Positions 16,824 through 24,140 of a stretch of 64,000 nt of DNA are shown here, piece after piece. Both the position numbers and the translations under genes were made by a program. Every line of letters begins with the position of its first letter. Positions within the stretch are counted from its first letter, which is position 1. Source of the stretch: Haemophilus haemolyticus_L. GTDB lineage: Bacteria; Pseudomonadota; Gammaproteobacteria; Enterobacterales; Pasteurellaceae. The notes under the pieces are model-generated. The model did no database searches. It saw only the letters and a list, made by a program, of their open reading frames with translations, and had not been told where the DNA came from. The stretch covers positions 115,623-179,622 of the forward strand of contig NZ_QQGY01000004.1 of NCBI RefSeq assembly GCF_003490595.1. Direction: 5' to 3'.

Positions 16824-16856
16824 AAATTCCCTAAATACTTAGTACTTAGGGAATTT
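16824..16856 (-). terminator. Terminator of uspE
   Basis: AAATTCCCTAA (16824-16834) and TTAGGGAATTT (16846-16856) form an 11-bp stem; on the minus strand a T-rich tail follows. Confidence 0.75.
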
Positions 16857-16876
16857 CTAAATGTAGATGGCTGTTA

Positions 16877-17806
16877 TTAATCGTCTTTTTTAGATGGCTT
16901 AATGCCTAATAAATTACAACTTAATTTACTGATCACATGTTCCGCTGTATTGCCCAATAATGCAGCAGATAAACCTGTACGGCCAACTGTACCTAAAATT
17001 ACTAACTCAGCTTCAATTTCTTTTGCGACTTCAGGAATCACTTCTTCAGGGAAACCTTCACGCACATGAGTATGGTCTTCACTAATACCAAATTTTTGAC
17101 GCAATGCTTTCATATTAATGAGATGTTGGCCACGAATACCGTTTTCGTAGCCTGAAGTATTAAATTCTGGTAAATCAATCGCCATATTGATTGGAGCAGA
17201 AGGGTAGGCTGCAACTAAGTGAACATTACCACGATTTAAATTTTCAGCGAGTGACATGCCTGTTTCCACTAGTTCTTGATTAAATTCATCTTGATAGTCT
17301 TGCTCACCAGAAACATTTACTGCTACAAGAATACGGCGCTGATGTTTCCAATCGCCATCGCGAACCATCAAAACAGGAACTGGGCATTTACGAAGAAGCT
17401 GCCAATCCACTGGCGTAAAAATAAGTGAAGTAAAACTTTCTTCATCTTTAGTATATTTCACCACAAGATCATAACTATTGCCTTCGACTTCTTCTTTAAT
17501 CGCCTCAGCTTCGTTGCTATTCCAAACAATGTGAGATTGCAATTCAATTTCAGGATCTGCATATTTATCTAAGTAATATTGAACCGCGTGTCGATGTTTT
17601 TCGATTACTTGTTGATGCATTTCTGAACGTTCTTCAGAAGAAAGTAAAGCCGACATTTCATAAGATAAATCATATACAGACAAAAGTGCGGTGATTTTTA
17701 CCTTAGTTTCATTTTTTTGTTCTTTCACCAAACGCACGGCACGCGCAATAGCATATTGTTTTTCATTTTCAGGATTGAGAACAACCAGGATATTTTTAAA
17801 TTTCAT
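16877..17806 (-). CDS. uspE: Universal stress protein E, tandem Usp domains
   Basis: The 309-residue cytoplasmic protein has two Usp domains: N-terminal KNILVVLNPENE, and C-terminal RRILVAVNVSGE followed by the ATP-binding LVILGTVGRTGLSAALLGNTAEHVI (near residues 265-290). E. coli uspE also lies beside fnr. The start at 17806 is set by GGAGG five bases upstream; an in-frame TTG at 17818 overlaps that ribosome binding site. A promoter is visible at 17829-17857. Confidence 0.92.
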   Translation of the reverse strand: MKFKNILVVLNPENEKQYAIARAVRLVKEQKNETKVKITALLSVYDLSYEMSALLSSEERSEMHQQVIEKHRHAVQYYLDKYADPEIELQSHIVWNSNEAEAIKEEVEGNSYDLVVKYTKDEESFTSLIFTPVDWQLLRKCPVPVLMVRDGDWKHQRRILVAVNVSGEQDYQDEFNQELVETGMSLAENLNRGNVHLVAAYPSAPINMAIDLPEFNTSGYENGIRGQHLINMKALRQKFGISEDHTHVREGFPEEVIPEVAKEIEAELVILGTVGRTGLSAALLGNTAEHVISKLSCNLLGIKPSKKDD

Positions 17807-17828
17807 AACAACCTCCAAAATTCACCAT

Positions 17829-17857
17829 AGAATAAGAAAGAATCTTTTGAATGGCAA
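17829..17857 (-). promoter_or_regulatory. Sigma70-type promoter of uspE
   Basis: Minus strand TTGCCA (17857-17852), 17-bp spacer, TATTCT (17834-17829). Confidence 0.6.
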
Positions 17858-17913
17858 GGTTCGATTTTCAAAAAGGTGATCTAGTGCAAAATTTATTTTT
17901 AATGAATACAAAA

Positions 17914-17934
17914 AAGGCGTGAAATTCACACCTT
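17914..17934 (-). terminator. Terminator of fnr
   Basis: Minus strand AAGGTGTG-AATTT-CACGCCTT followed by TTTTGT, directly after the fnr stop at 17940. Confidence 0.75.
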
Positions 17935-17939
17935 AAAAA

Positions 17940-18713
17940 TTATTCAACTAATGTTATTTTGGTTTTATTCGTGCCAGTTAATTCAATTAACGCATTGAGA
18001 TCATTAATTGTAATATATTTTCCTTGCACTGTAAGAACGCCTAGTTTTTGAAAGCGTCCCAATAATCGACTGATAGTTTCAACTGTTAAACCTAGATAGT
18101 TACCGATATCACCACGCGTCATCGTTAAGCGGAATTCTTTAGCTGAAAAACCACGAGCAGAGTATCGTTTCGAAAGATTATGAATAAAAGCAGCCAAACG
18201 TTCTTCAGCATTCATTTTAGACAGTAACAAAATCATTTCTTGATCACTTTTAATTTCATTACTCATTAAACGCAAAATTTGTTGGCGTAATTTTGGCATT
18301 TTACCAGCTAAGTCATCCAAAATATCATAGGGAATTTCACATACCATTGCGGTTTCTAAAGCTTGAGCAAAACTAGGATGTTGCATTTGAGTAATGGCAT
18401 CAAAGCCAACTAAATCACCAGGTAAATGAAATGAAGTGATTTGTTCTTCGCCAGATTCGCTAATGGTGTAGCTTTTAATCGTACCAGAGCGAATTGCATA
18501 AATTGAATTGAGGGAATCACCTGCTTTAAAAAGAACTTGTGATTTTTGGATAGGTTTCTTTCGTTCGATAATATTATCAAGCTGATCTAATTCATGTTCG
18601 TTCAGCGTAAAAGGAATACAAAGTTGACTAATACTGCAATCCTGGCAATGAATAGCACAACCTCCCGATTGAACCCGGCGTCCTGCCTTGGTTTCTGCAA
18701 CGAAATTTTTCAT
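17940..18713 (-). CDS. fnr: FNR, oxygen-sensing transcription regulator
   Basis: The 257-residue CRP/FNR-family protein has the N-terminal iron-sulfur Cys cluster GGCAIHCQDCSISQLC, with the fourth Cys in TAMVCEIPY near residue 124. The C-terminal HTH is RGDIGNYLGLTVETISRLLGR, including the E-x2-S-R readers of TTGAT half-sites. It switches on anaerobic respiration genes. A near-consensus FNR site lies just upstream (18749), which suggests autoregulation as in E. coli. It is divergent from a tiny membrane-protein ORF. Confidence 0.95.
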   Translation of the reverse strand: MKNFVAETKAGRRVQSGGCAIHCQDCSISQLCIPFTLNEHELDQLDNIIERKKPIQKSQVLFKAGDSLNSIYAIRSGTIKSYTISESGEEQITSFHLPGDLVGFDAITQMQHPSFAQALETAMVCEIPYDILDDLAGKMPKLRQQILRLMSNEIKSDQEMILLLSKMNAEERLAAFIHNLSKRYSARGFSAKEFRLTMTRGDIGNYLGLTVETISRLLGRFQKLGVLTVQGKYITINDLNALIELTGTNKTKITLVE

Positions 18714-18748
18714 GTAAGCCTCAAATATTTCGAAAAATTAGTGTAAAA

Positions 18749-18762
18749 TTGATCTAACTCAA
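18749..18762. promoter_or_regulatory. FNR box between fnr and the small ORF at 18806
   Basis: TTGATCTAACTCAA differs from TTGAT-N4-ATCAA at one position. It lies 36 bp from the fnr start and 44 bp from the small ORF. Confidence 0.6.
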
Positions 18763-18805
18763 TAATTATACCACTAAATAGTCATTTTAAGAAGAGTAAA
18801 GCATT

Positions 18806-18898
18806 ATGGCAGCAGAAAAATTAACAAAAAAACGACTGATTCAGATTTTAATCATGTTATGTATCTTAGTTATTGCATTTGTTTGGCGATATTTTTAA
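18806..18898 (+). CDS. Small membrane protein, 30 residues
   Basis: AAGAAGAG precedes ATG 18806. The product MAAEKLTKKRLIQILIMLCI then LVIAFVWRYF has a basic N-terminus followed by one membrane-spanning stretch, positive-inside. It is not recognised. It is divergent from fnr and shares the FNR site, so it may be oxygen-regulated. The ribosome binding site and peptide character favour a real gene, but homologs would need checking. Confidence 0.55.
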   Translation: MAAEKLTKKRLIQILIMLCILVIAFVWRYF

Positions 18899-18998
18899 AA
18901 AACAGAAAATCCTTTGATTATTTTTAAAACAAATGGATTATTTCTAAAAAATTTTACTTGTCACACATTTATATATACGTATAATTCAACACCATTAA

Positions 18999-19084
18999 GC
19001 CTGGGTGGCGAAATTGGTAGACGCAGCGGATTCAAAATCCGCCGTTGAATAAACGTGTCGGTTCGAGTCCGACCCTAGGCACCA
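18999..19084 (+). tRNA. tRNA-Leu (CAA anticodon), CCA encoded
   Basis: The acceptor arm is GCCTGGG (18999-19005) with CCTAGGC (19074-19080), then discriminator A and encoded CCA. The class II long variable arm is present, and the anticodon stem GCGGA/TCCGC encloses loop TTCAAAA, giving CAA. An integrase gene lies 220 bp downstream, and the 3' end serves as an integration site (repeat at 19075 and 21794). Confidence 0.95.
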
Positions 19085-19086
19085 CA
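19075..19086 (+). repeat. attL-like repeat at the tRNA-Leu 3' end
   Basis: CTAGGCACCACA, repeated exactly at 21794-21805. Bases 19075-19084 belong to the tRNA. Confidence 0.65.
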
Positions 19087-19090
19087 TACA

Positions 19091-19119
19091 AACCCTTGAC
19101 CATTGGTCAGGGGTTTTTC
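19091..19119 (+). terminator. Terminator after tRNA-Leu
   Basis: ACCCTTGACC-ATT-GGTCAGGGGT followed by TTTTC. A related shorter hairpin plus GGGTTTTTC follows the attR repeat at 21817-21844. The remaining bases to 19307 hold no gene that I can see. Confidence 0.75.
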
Positions 19120-19307
19120 TTTTATGCATTTCAACCAGTAAAATCAATACTTTACGCTCACATCCACCATAAACCCCTCAGCAATTCCAACCTCAAATAT
19201 TGCCATTTTTTAAGTATTTTTATATATTTTTATGCATCGATTACGCCAAAATTACGCCAACTAACCTTTAAATTTTGACGTACCCTAGCAAAAATAGGAG
19301 CAAAAAA

Positions 19308-20294
19308 ATGGCAACAATTCGCAAGCGTGGTGATAAATGGCGGGTAGAAATCTATAAAAACGGTGTGCGCAAATCCAAAACCTGCGCAACAAAAGCAGAG
19401 GCCACATTATGGGGCGCAGAGGAAGAAAAGAAAATGGAATTGCAGTCGCAAGGATTGCAACCTGATACATTATTTTCCGATGTCATTAAGCGGTATCTTA
19501 GCGAAATTACGCCAACAAAACGTGGCGAAAAGCACGAATTTAATCGACTAAATCGCTTTTTGCGCCATCCAGTTACGGATAAATATATATCTGATGTGAG
19601 TCGGAGGGATATTGAGGATTGGATTGCGGAGCGATTGGAGTCGGTAAAAAGTGAAAGTGTGCGCCGCGAATTATCTACGATAGGTCATATATTCAAAATT
19701 GCTCTTGAGCGATGGGGGTATATACAAAAAAGCCCAATGGTCGGCATACAATTACCAGAAAAGGGAAAGCCACGTACTCAACGAGTAACGGAAGAAGATA
19801 TTAATGCCATTGTTGCTATCAGTGGATACACTGATACGCTCAAAACAGCCAAGGCGAGAACGGCTGCGGCAATGTTGTTTGCTGTTGAAACCGCAATGAG
19901 AGCAGGGGAGATTTGTGGTCTTAGTTGGGATAATGTAAATTTTGAGAAGCGTACTGCATTTTTGCCTATGACAAAAAACGGTACATCAAGAACCGTGCCA
20001 TTGACTAAAAATGCAATCGCTATTTTAGAGCGGTTAAAAGGTGAGATAGGGGATGAGGGATTGTGTTTTGATATTAAGTCTAGTGTGCTTGATGCAACAT
20101 TCCGAAAACTCAAAAAACTTGCCGAGCGAGAATATCTGCATTTTCACGACACACGGCGCGAGGCATTGACTAGACTATCTAAAAAAGTAGATGTGATGAC
20201 GTTAGCCAAAATATCTGGGCAAAAGATATTTCGATTTTACAAAATGTCTATTATGCCGCCTGATATGGCGGAGGTAGCTGAATTACTTGACTAG
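19308..20294 (+). pseudogene. Tyrosine recombinase (integrase), probably inactive: active-site segment out of frame
   Basis: GGAG precedes ATG 19308. The 328-residue frame has an N-terminal Arg-rich integrase domain (MATIRKRGDKWRVEIYKNG), the first catalytic Arg in AMRAGEICGLSW (near residue 205) and H-x-x-R in HFHDTRREALTRL (near 280). After KISG it then reads QKIFRFYKMSIMPPDMAEVAELL. In another frame the bases 20222-20257 encode KDISILQNVYYA, the normal segment with the catalytic Tyr. One base lost near 20221 and one gained near 20257 would explain this. The frame is rescued but the Tyr and the GH motif are lost. Confidence 0.8.
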
Positions 20295-20441
20295 TTAATA
20301 CGTTTAGCATTGATCCGCCCCCAACGAACAACTTCGCCTGCGATATAGCGCGGACGAGAATTTTGTTGATCGACCTATTCTTTTGTACTGCGGTATGGCG
20401 TTTAGCGTCAGCCCAATTCTTTGCAGCCTTGTGTATCTAGT
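20291..20441 (-). pseudogene. Remnant of a small phage gene next to the integrase
   Basis: No open frame, but the minus strand gives IHKAAKNWADAKRHTAVQKN in one frame and then, after a shift near 20375, VDQQNSRPRYIAGEVVRWG ending RINAKRIN and a stop at 20291. Its position, tail to tail with the integrase, suggests an excisionase-like or control gene. It is decayed and the family is uncertain. Confidence 0.4.
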
Positions 20442-20504
20442 TTTAATGGGGAGATAGCAAATAAAACTTTATATTTAGTAAAGTGTTTTTAAAGAATAAT
20501 TTAT

Positions 20505-20552
20505 AAAGAAATAAAGAAATAAAGAAATAAAGAAATAAAGAAATAAAGAAAT
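20505..20552 (+). repeat. Octanucleotide tandem repeat, six copies
   Basis: Six exact tandem copies of AAAGAAAT at 20505-20552. They lie about 150 bp upstream of the secreted-protein gene at 20705, so they could affect its promoter spacing. The rest of 20442-20704 shows no gene. Confidence 0.9.
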
Positions 20553-20704
20553 CTTTACAAATATATAATTTGCAATGAAGTTCAACTTTAAGATACTCAC
20601 TCAATTGCTTATTTTTTGATCATTTCATGTTAAGATTTGTGAGTTTGATCACTGATTAAAAATTCTTTTTAAGGGAGAATAGATAAAATTCCTATGGAGG
20701 TTAT

Positions 20705-21340
20705 ATGAAAAAATCGCTCTTTATTTTATGTTGTTTGCCTACTTTTGCTTTTGCGACTGAAACAGGAGAAAGCTGTTCTAAGATAGAAGATAATGCTAAA
20801 CGCCTTGAATGTTATGATGCATTATTTCTAAAATCGCCTTCTCAAACCGAGAAAGAGGTACAGCAAAAATTAGATGATGAATCGGCTAAGCTAAAAGCTG
20901 AACTTTTATCTTGGCAATACAGAGAAACCAAAGATGAGATGAGAGATAAAACATCTTATTTTGCGTCTAAACAATCTAATAATACTATTGATCTACCATT
21001 TCCTTATGAGGGAGGAACAATAGTTACTCTAATGTTACGTAAGCATAGTGAGTATGGGAATGATGTGATGTTTTTCTTATCTAAGGGGCAGTTTTCTTGC
21101 CGAATTAGAGGTTGTAATATTTCAGTAAAATTTAATGATGGAAATATAGAGAAGTATGCAGTGAGCGAATCAGAAACTGGCCCTAATGATCTATTATTTC
21201 TTAGCGGAAAGGAAAATATGAAGAAATTTATGAATAAACTAAAAAGTGCTAACAAAATGGTTGTTGAGTTTTCAATTTATGATTATGGATCAGCTCAATT
21301 TACCTTTGATACTCAAGGTTTAGAGTGGAAACATTTCTAG
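20705..21340 (+). CDS. Exported protein of unknown function (element cargo)
   Basis: TATGGAGG precedes ATG 20705. The 211-residue protein has a signal peptide (MKKSLFILCCLPTFAFA, cleavage before TETGES). A Cys pair in CSKIEDNAKRLECYDALF (about residues 23-40) is a pattern seen at the N-terminus of various exported phage- and secretion-linked proteins. A second Cys pair occurs in FSCRIRGCNIS. The protein is probably periplasmic with disulfides. It lies inside the tRNA-Leu element, between the integrase relic and attR, and contains no uptake sequence. Confidence 0.7.
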   Translation: MKKSLFILCCLPTFAFATETGESCSKIEDNAKRLECYDALFLKSPSQTEKEVQQKLDDESAKLKAELLSWQYRETKDEMRDKTSYFASKQSNNTIDLPFPYEGGTIVTLMLRKHSEYGNDVMFFLSKGQFSCRIRGCNISVKFNDGNIEKYAVSESETGPNDLLFLSGKENMKKFMNKLKSANKMVVEFSIYDYGSAQFTFDTQGLEWKHF

Positions 21341-21347
21341 TAAAAAT

Positions 21348-21371
21348 AAGCCGTACTGTATAGTATGGCTT
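21348..21371. terminator. Terminator after the exported-protein gene
   Basis: AAGCCGTACT-GTAT-AGTATGGCTT followed by TTACTTTCT. Confidence 0.65.
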
Positions 21372-21427
21372 TTACTTTCTGATTTTTATTTGAATGTCGA
21401 CGAAATTCGTTTCATCGATATAAAAGA

Positions 21428-21448
21428 AAACCGCCACTAGGGCGGTTT
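21428..21448 (-). terminator. Terminator of the small minus-strand ORF
   Basis: AAACCGCC / GGCGGTTT stem; on the minus strand TTTTCTTTT follows. Confidence 0.7.
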
Positions 21449-21451
21449 AAA

Positions 21452-21580
21452 CTAATTGTTTTCTTTCATTATTCGTTCAGCAATATCAAAATTTAGTTTT
21501 TGTATGGCGAGGAAGTTAATCACAAAATATATGATGCTCATAAGAGAATATAAAATGGAAAATAAAGCGGCATCAAACAT
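21452..21580 (-). CDS. Possible small membrane protein
   Basis: From ATG 21580 the 42-residue product is MFDAALFSILYSLMSIIYFV then INFLAIQKLNFDIAERIMKENN: one strong membrane helix and a polar tail. The frame is open to an ATG at 21658. The ribosome binding site is weak for both starts. It is followed at once by a terminator, which supports transcription. Not recognised; element cargo if real. Confidence 0.4.
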   Translation of the reverse strand: MFDAALFSILYSLMSIIYFVINFLAIQKLNFDIAERIMKENN

Positions 21581-21753
21581 TATATTTACTTCATAGAAGT
21601 TAAATATCCTTTGGTGAGTTGATAGCTGACTTGGTAAAAATGCAATTGTTGCAATCATGAAATAGAAAAGAAAATGGTGGCGTACAAGTAAAATATTATC
21701 TTTAATTTTTTTAAAAATTGATTTGTTGTTTATCCCTGCTGTATTGAAAAAGA

Positions 21754-21780
21754 AAAGCTACGAGGAGATTTCGTAGCTTT
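21754..21780 (-). terminator. Hairpin next to the right end of the tRNA element
   Basis: AAAGCTACGA (21754-21763) pairs with TCGTAGCTTT (21771-21780); TCTTTTTC follows on the minus strand. Confidence 0.55.
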
Positions 21781-21793
21781 AACCAACACTCTT

Positions 21794-21805
21794 CTAGGCA
21801 CCACA
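21794..21805 (+). repeat. attR-like repeat, right end of the tRNA-Leu element
   Basis: CTAGGCACCACA, identical to 19075-19086. It is again followed by a C-run/G-run hairpin and GGGTTTTTC. This places the element at about 19075-21805 (2.7 kb). Confidence 0.6.
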
Positions 21806-21871
21806 ATAATTTTAACCCCGCATAATTTTATACAGGGTTTTTCTTTATAAAATCCATATCTCAAATAAAAA

Positions 21872-21898
21872 ATAAGCCTAGTGTAATACTAGGCTTAT
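21872..21898 (-). terminator. Terminator of the ferritin pair
   Basis: ATAAGCCTAGT-GTAAT-ACTAGGCTTAT with a T-run on the minus strand. Confidence 0.8.
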
Positions 21899-21918
21899 AA
21901 ATACTTTATGCTCTTAGA

Positions 21919-22416
21919 CTAAGCTTCAGTAGCAAGATTACCTAAATCTTTATCAACTAAGAATAAACCTTTACCATCTTCGCCAAGAAGATTTAATTTA
22001 TCCAAGATACCACTGAATAATTTTTCTTCTTCATGTTGTTCTGCTACATACCATTGTAGGAAATTAAATGCAGAGTAGTCTTTCTCTTCAAAAGTTTTAC
22101 CTACTAATTCATTTATTTTACTGGTAATCAATTTCTCATGTTCATAGGTAATTTCAATCACTTCTTTTAATGATTTATATTCGTGTGATGGGGCTTCAAT
22201 TGCAGAAATTAGAGCAACTGAGCCTGTCTCATTTAAATAAGTGAATAATTTACGCATATGTTGCATTTCTTCAGCTGCGTGAGCTGATAAAAATTTTGCA
22301 GCCCCTTCAAAACCTTTTTGCTCGCACCAAGCACTCATTTGTAGATATAAATTAGAAGAATAAAATTCCAAGTTCATTTGGTCGTTTAATAGTTTCACTA
22401 CATTTGCTGATAACAT
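21919..22416 (-). CDS. ftnB: Ferritin, second subunit
   Basis: This 165-residue non-heme bacterial ferritin stores iron in a 24-mer shell. Ferroxidase-site residues are visible in QMNLEFYSSNLYLQM (Glu17), AAEEMQHMRKLF (Glu50, His53) and NFLQWYVAEQHEEEK (Glu/Gln at the third helix). GGAG lies before ATG 22416. It is 17 bp downstream of a very similar ferritin gene, suggesting co-expression and mixed shells. Confidence 0.93.
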   Translation of the reverse strand: MLSANVVKLLNDQMNLEFYSSNLYLQMSAWCEQKGFEGAAKFLSAHAAEEMQHMRKLFTYLNETGSVALISAIEAPSHEYKSLKEVIEITYEHEKLITSKINELVGKTFEEKDYSAFNFLQWYVAEQHEEEKLFSGILDKLNLLGEDGKGLFLVDKDLGNLATEA

Positions 22417-22433
22417 TTTATTTCTCCTATCTA

Positions 22434-22919
22434 TTATAAAGTTGCTAACTCACGATCAATAAAGAACAACGCTTTACCGTCTTCGCCAACAAGGTTAAAT
22501 CTGTCAATAATTCCACTAAATAATTTTTCTTCTTCATGCTGTTCTGCTACATACCATTGTAAGAAGTTAAAAGTAGAGTAGTCTTTATTTTCAAAAGTAA
22601 CTTCAACTAATTCATTGATTTTGGAAGTTACTAATTTTTCATGTTCTAAAGTTGTTTCAAATACTTCTCTTAATGAAGAATAATCATGTTTAGGTGCATC
22701 GATTTTTCCTAGAAGCGGCATACCGCTAGTTTCACTTACATAATTGAACAATTTTTGCATATGTTCTAATTCTTCATCTGCATGACGAAGTAAAAATGCC
22801 GCAGCACCTTCATAGCCATGAATTGAGCACCATGCACTCATTTGTAAATATACATTAGAAGAGTAGAACTCTAAATTTATTTGGTCATTCAGCTTGTTTG
22901 TGATGATTTGATTAAGCAT
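22434..22919 (-). CDS. ftnA: Ferritin, first subunit
   Basis: This 161-residue bacterial ferritin is about 60 percent identical by eye to the neighbouring one, with ferroxidase segments QINLEFYSSNVYLQM, HADEELEHMQKLF and NFLQWYVAEQHEEEK. It is the promoter-proximal gene of the pair. AAAGGAA precedes ATG 22919. A long perfect inverted repeat and Fur-like TGAGAAT elements lie upstream. Confidence 0.93.
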   Translation of the reverse strand: MLNQIITNKLNDQINLEFYSSNVYLQMSAWCSIHGYEGAAAFLLRHADEELEHMQKLFNYVSETSGMPLLGKIDAPKHDYSSLREVFETTLEHEKLVTSKINELVEVTFENKDYSTFNFLQWYVAEQHEEEKLFSGIIDRFNLVGEDGKALFFIDRELATL

Positions 22920-22963
22920 AACTAATTCCTTTCCATTTGATTGATAAAGTGCAATAAAACTTG

Positions 22964-23006
22964 ACTTGCAATTCTCATTTTAAACTCACAAATGAGAATT
23001 GCAAGT
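22964..23006. repeat. Perfect 17-bp inverted repeat upstream of the ferritin genes
   Basis: ACTTGCAATTCTCATTT (22964-22980) and AAATGAGAATTGCAAGT (22990-23006) are exact complements with a 9-base loop. A T-run follows on the plus strand. Each arm contains AAATGAGAAT, a Fur-half-site-like word that recurs at 23068-23077. It could be a terminator isolating the dif region or a paired regulator site. Confidence 0.7.
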
Positions 23007-23064
23007 TTTTTATTAAAATAAAACTCATATAACCAATTAATTTTAAAAAGAAAAATTAAAAACA

Positions 23065-23084
23065 ATTATTCTCATTTGAATAAT
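23065..23084. promoter_or_regulatory. Fur-like inverted repeat near the ferritin promoter region
   Basis: ATTATTC-TCATTT-GAATAAT (7-6-7). It resembles Fur sites by composition only. The bases 23085-23285 show nothing further except one arm of a long inverted repeat at 23161. Confidence 0.35.
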
Positions 23085-23160
23085 CTAGGTGCATAAAATA
23101 ATTACAATGTCACAATTAAAACTAAAGATGTTAAATCTACTAGCAAATCTTCTGTCAATT

Positions 23161-23186
23161 TATTCAGATTTCACCTAGCGTAATCA
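23161..23186 (+). repeat. Left arm of a 26-bp inverted repeat flanking the dif/prophage region
   Basis: The complement of 31628-31653 matches this segment at 24 of 26 positions. Key words are TATTCAGATTT and TAGCGTAATCA. Confidence 0.7.
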
Positions 23187-23285
23187 AAATCCAGAATTAA
23201 ATATTATTGCTTTAACTTTTAAATGGAGAAGAAGCGGAGTATCCCTTTTTGATCACCCCACGAAAGTTACTTTCTCATCCATTTA

Positions 23286-23313
23286 ATTTAACATAATATA
23301 CATTATGCGAAAT
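23286..23313 (-). other. dif site (XerC/XerD recombination site) at the left prophage junction
   Basis: Read on the minus strand, the 28 bp have a XerC arm ATTTCGCATAA, spacer TGTATA and XerD arm TTATGTTAAAT. The spacer and XerD arm equal those of E. coli dif, and the XerC arm shares its CGCATAA. This is the only fully canonical dif in the window, so it is either the chromosomal dimer-resolution site or its reconstituted attL copy. It implies that the window spans the replication terminus. Confidence 0.88.
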
Positions 23314-23448
23314 TAGTTATCAGGTTAGCGAAGACTACTGATTAAATAAATCACACAGTTATGCACAAGTCACAGGTACTAGCAAAACAAGACAAAATAA
23401 GGCTAGATAACACGTTGTAACGCGACACTTTATCGTTTTATTGAATGG
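23301..23448 (+). repeat. Direct repeat of the dif flank, left copy
   Basis: About 148 bp starting at the dif XerC arm, repeated at about 85 percent identity at 31430-31577. Shared words include GAAATTAGTTATCAGGTTA and CACACAGTTATGCACAAGTC. The latter includes TTATGCACA, one mismatch from a DnaA box. Confidence 0.85.
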
Positions 23449-23479
23449 TTTAGTTGAAGTGTCAAGGAAATGTAAAGAT

Positions 23480-23708
23480 GATTAACGCATTTTTCATTGC
23501 GTTTTGTGCGTAGTTTTATATCGCTATTGTTTCTGCAGGGGCGAGTTATTTTCATCACTCGCTTAAAATTAACCGCGCGCAAAAATTAAAAATGCCCGAA
23601 TAACATCGAGCATTGTTTACCGGGCTGCAAGCCTTCGCCCTGCATTTTTGGCAAGCCAAAAATAAATTACATAAAACTATAGTGCTGATGAACCATATCA
23701 GAAAAGAC
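23480..23708. other. Phage non-coding region with hairpins (candidate replication origin)
   Basis: No convincing gene on either strand. Hairpins are GCGAGT...ACTCGC (about 23543-23563) and ATTTTTGG-CAAG-CCAAAAAT (23644-23663). Filamentous phages carry their plus and minus origins in such an intergenic region. The initiator nick site cannot be assigned. Confidence 0.4.
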
Positions 23709-23873
23709 TTACTTTCGTCTATTTTTTACTTTAAGTTTTCTTTTCATTTTTTTCTGTTTCTTACGCAGTTTTTCATTTTTAAGCCGATTTTCTTCTTCTT
23801 TTTCAATTCTATCTAAACGCTTAGATATCTGTATTATAGTCGCCTCATCAGTTTCACCTAAAACAATATTCAA
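23709..23873 (-). CDS. Possible small basic coiled-coil ORF, TTG start
   Basis: A 54-residue frame overlapping the end of the 86-residue gene. It would begin NIVLGETDEATIIQISKRLD and end in a very Lys/Arg-rich helix (EKLRKKQKKMKRKLKVKNRRK minus its first residue). The only start is TTG 23873 with AGGA very close. It could be reached by translational coupling or a +1 frameshift from the upstream gene. Weak evidence. Confidence 0.3.
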   Translation of the reverse strand: MNIVLGETDEATIIQISKRLDRIEKEEENRLKNEKLRKKQKKMKRKLKVKNRRK

Positions 23874-24114
23874 ATCCTAAAAAAATTTGCATAGGTCTAA
23901 CAAATTCAAATAATACATCATCTTCCCTAGCTTGTTTTAAGGCATTAGAATACCTTTTATCAATATAATCATATATTGATAATTCCTTCTCTAAAATCTC
24001 AGGTGTGACGCTATCATTCTCAATTAATGAGTTTCTATATTCATCTTTTGATAAACCATTTATAAATGGTAAAAACCTTACAAAATTTCTATCTAATCCA
24101 ACAGATATAGACAT
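23854..24114 (-). CDS. Phage protein of unknown function downstream of pIV
   Basis: GGGAGATTTAAT before ATG 24114 sets the start, giving 86 residues (MSISVGLDRNFVRFLPFINGL minus its last residue at the N-terminus). An upstream in-frame ATG at 24153 lies inside a strong hairpin and lacks a ribosome binding site. No signal peptide or membrane segment is seen. It is the last or second-last gene of the phage transcript; accessory genes in this place vary between inoviruses. Confidence 0.6.
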   Translation of the reverse strand: MSISVGLDRNFVRFLPFINGLSKDEYRNSLIENDSVTPEILEKELSIYDYIDKRYSNALKQAREDDVLFEFVRPMQIFLGFEYCFR

Positions 24115-24140
24115 ATTAAATCTCCCATTGTTATGTATAT

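Noticed and set aside
20505..20552. CRISPR-like repeat
   Set aside because: The AAAGAAAT units are contiguous and without spacers; it is a microsatellite.
23613..23816. Plus-strand open frame in the phage intergenic region
   Set aside because: Low-complexity Phe/Lys product antisense to the basic small ORF, with hairpins in its 5' part and no ribosome binding site.
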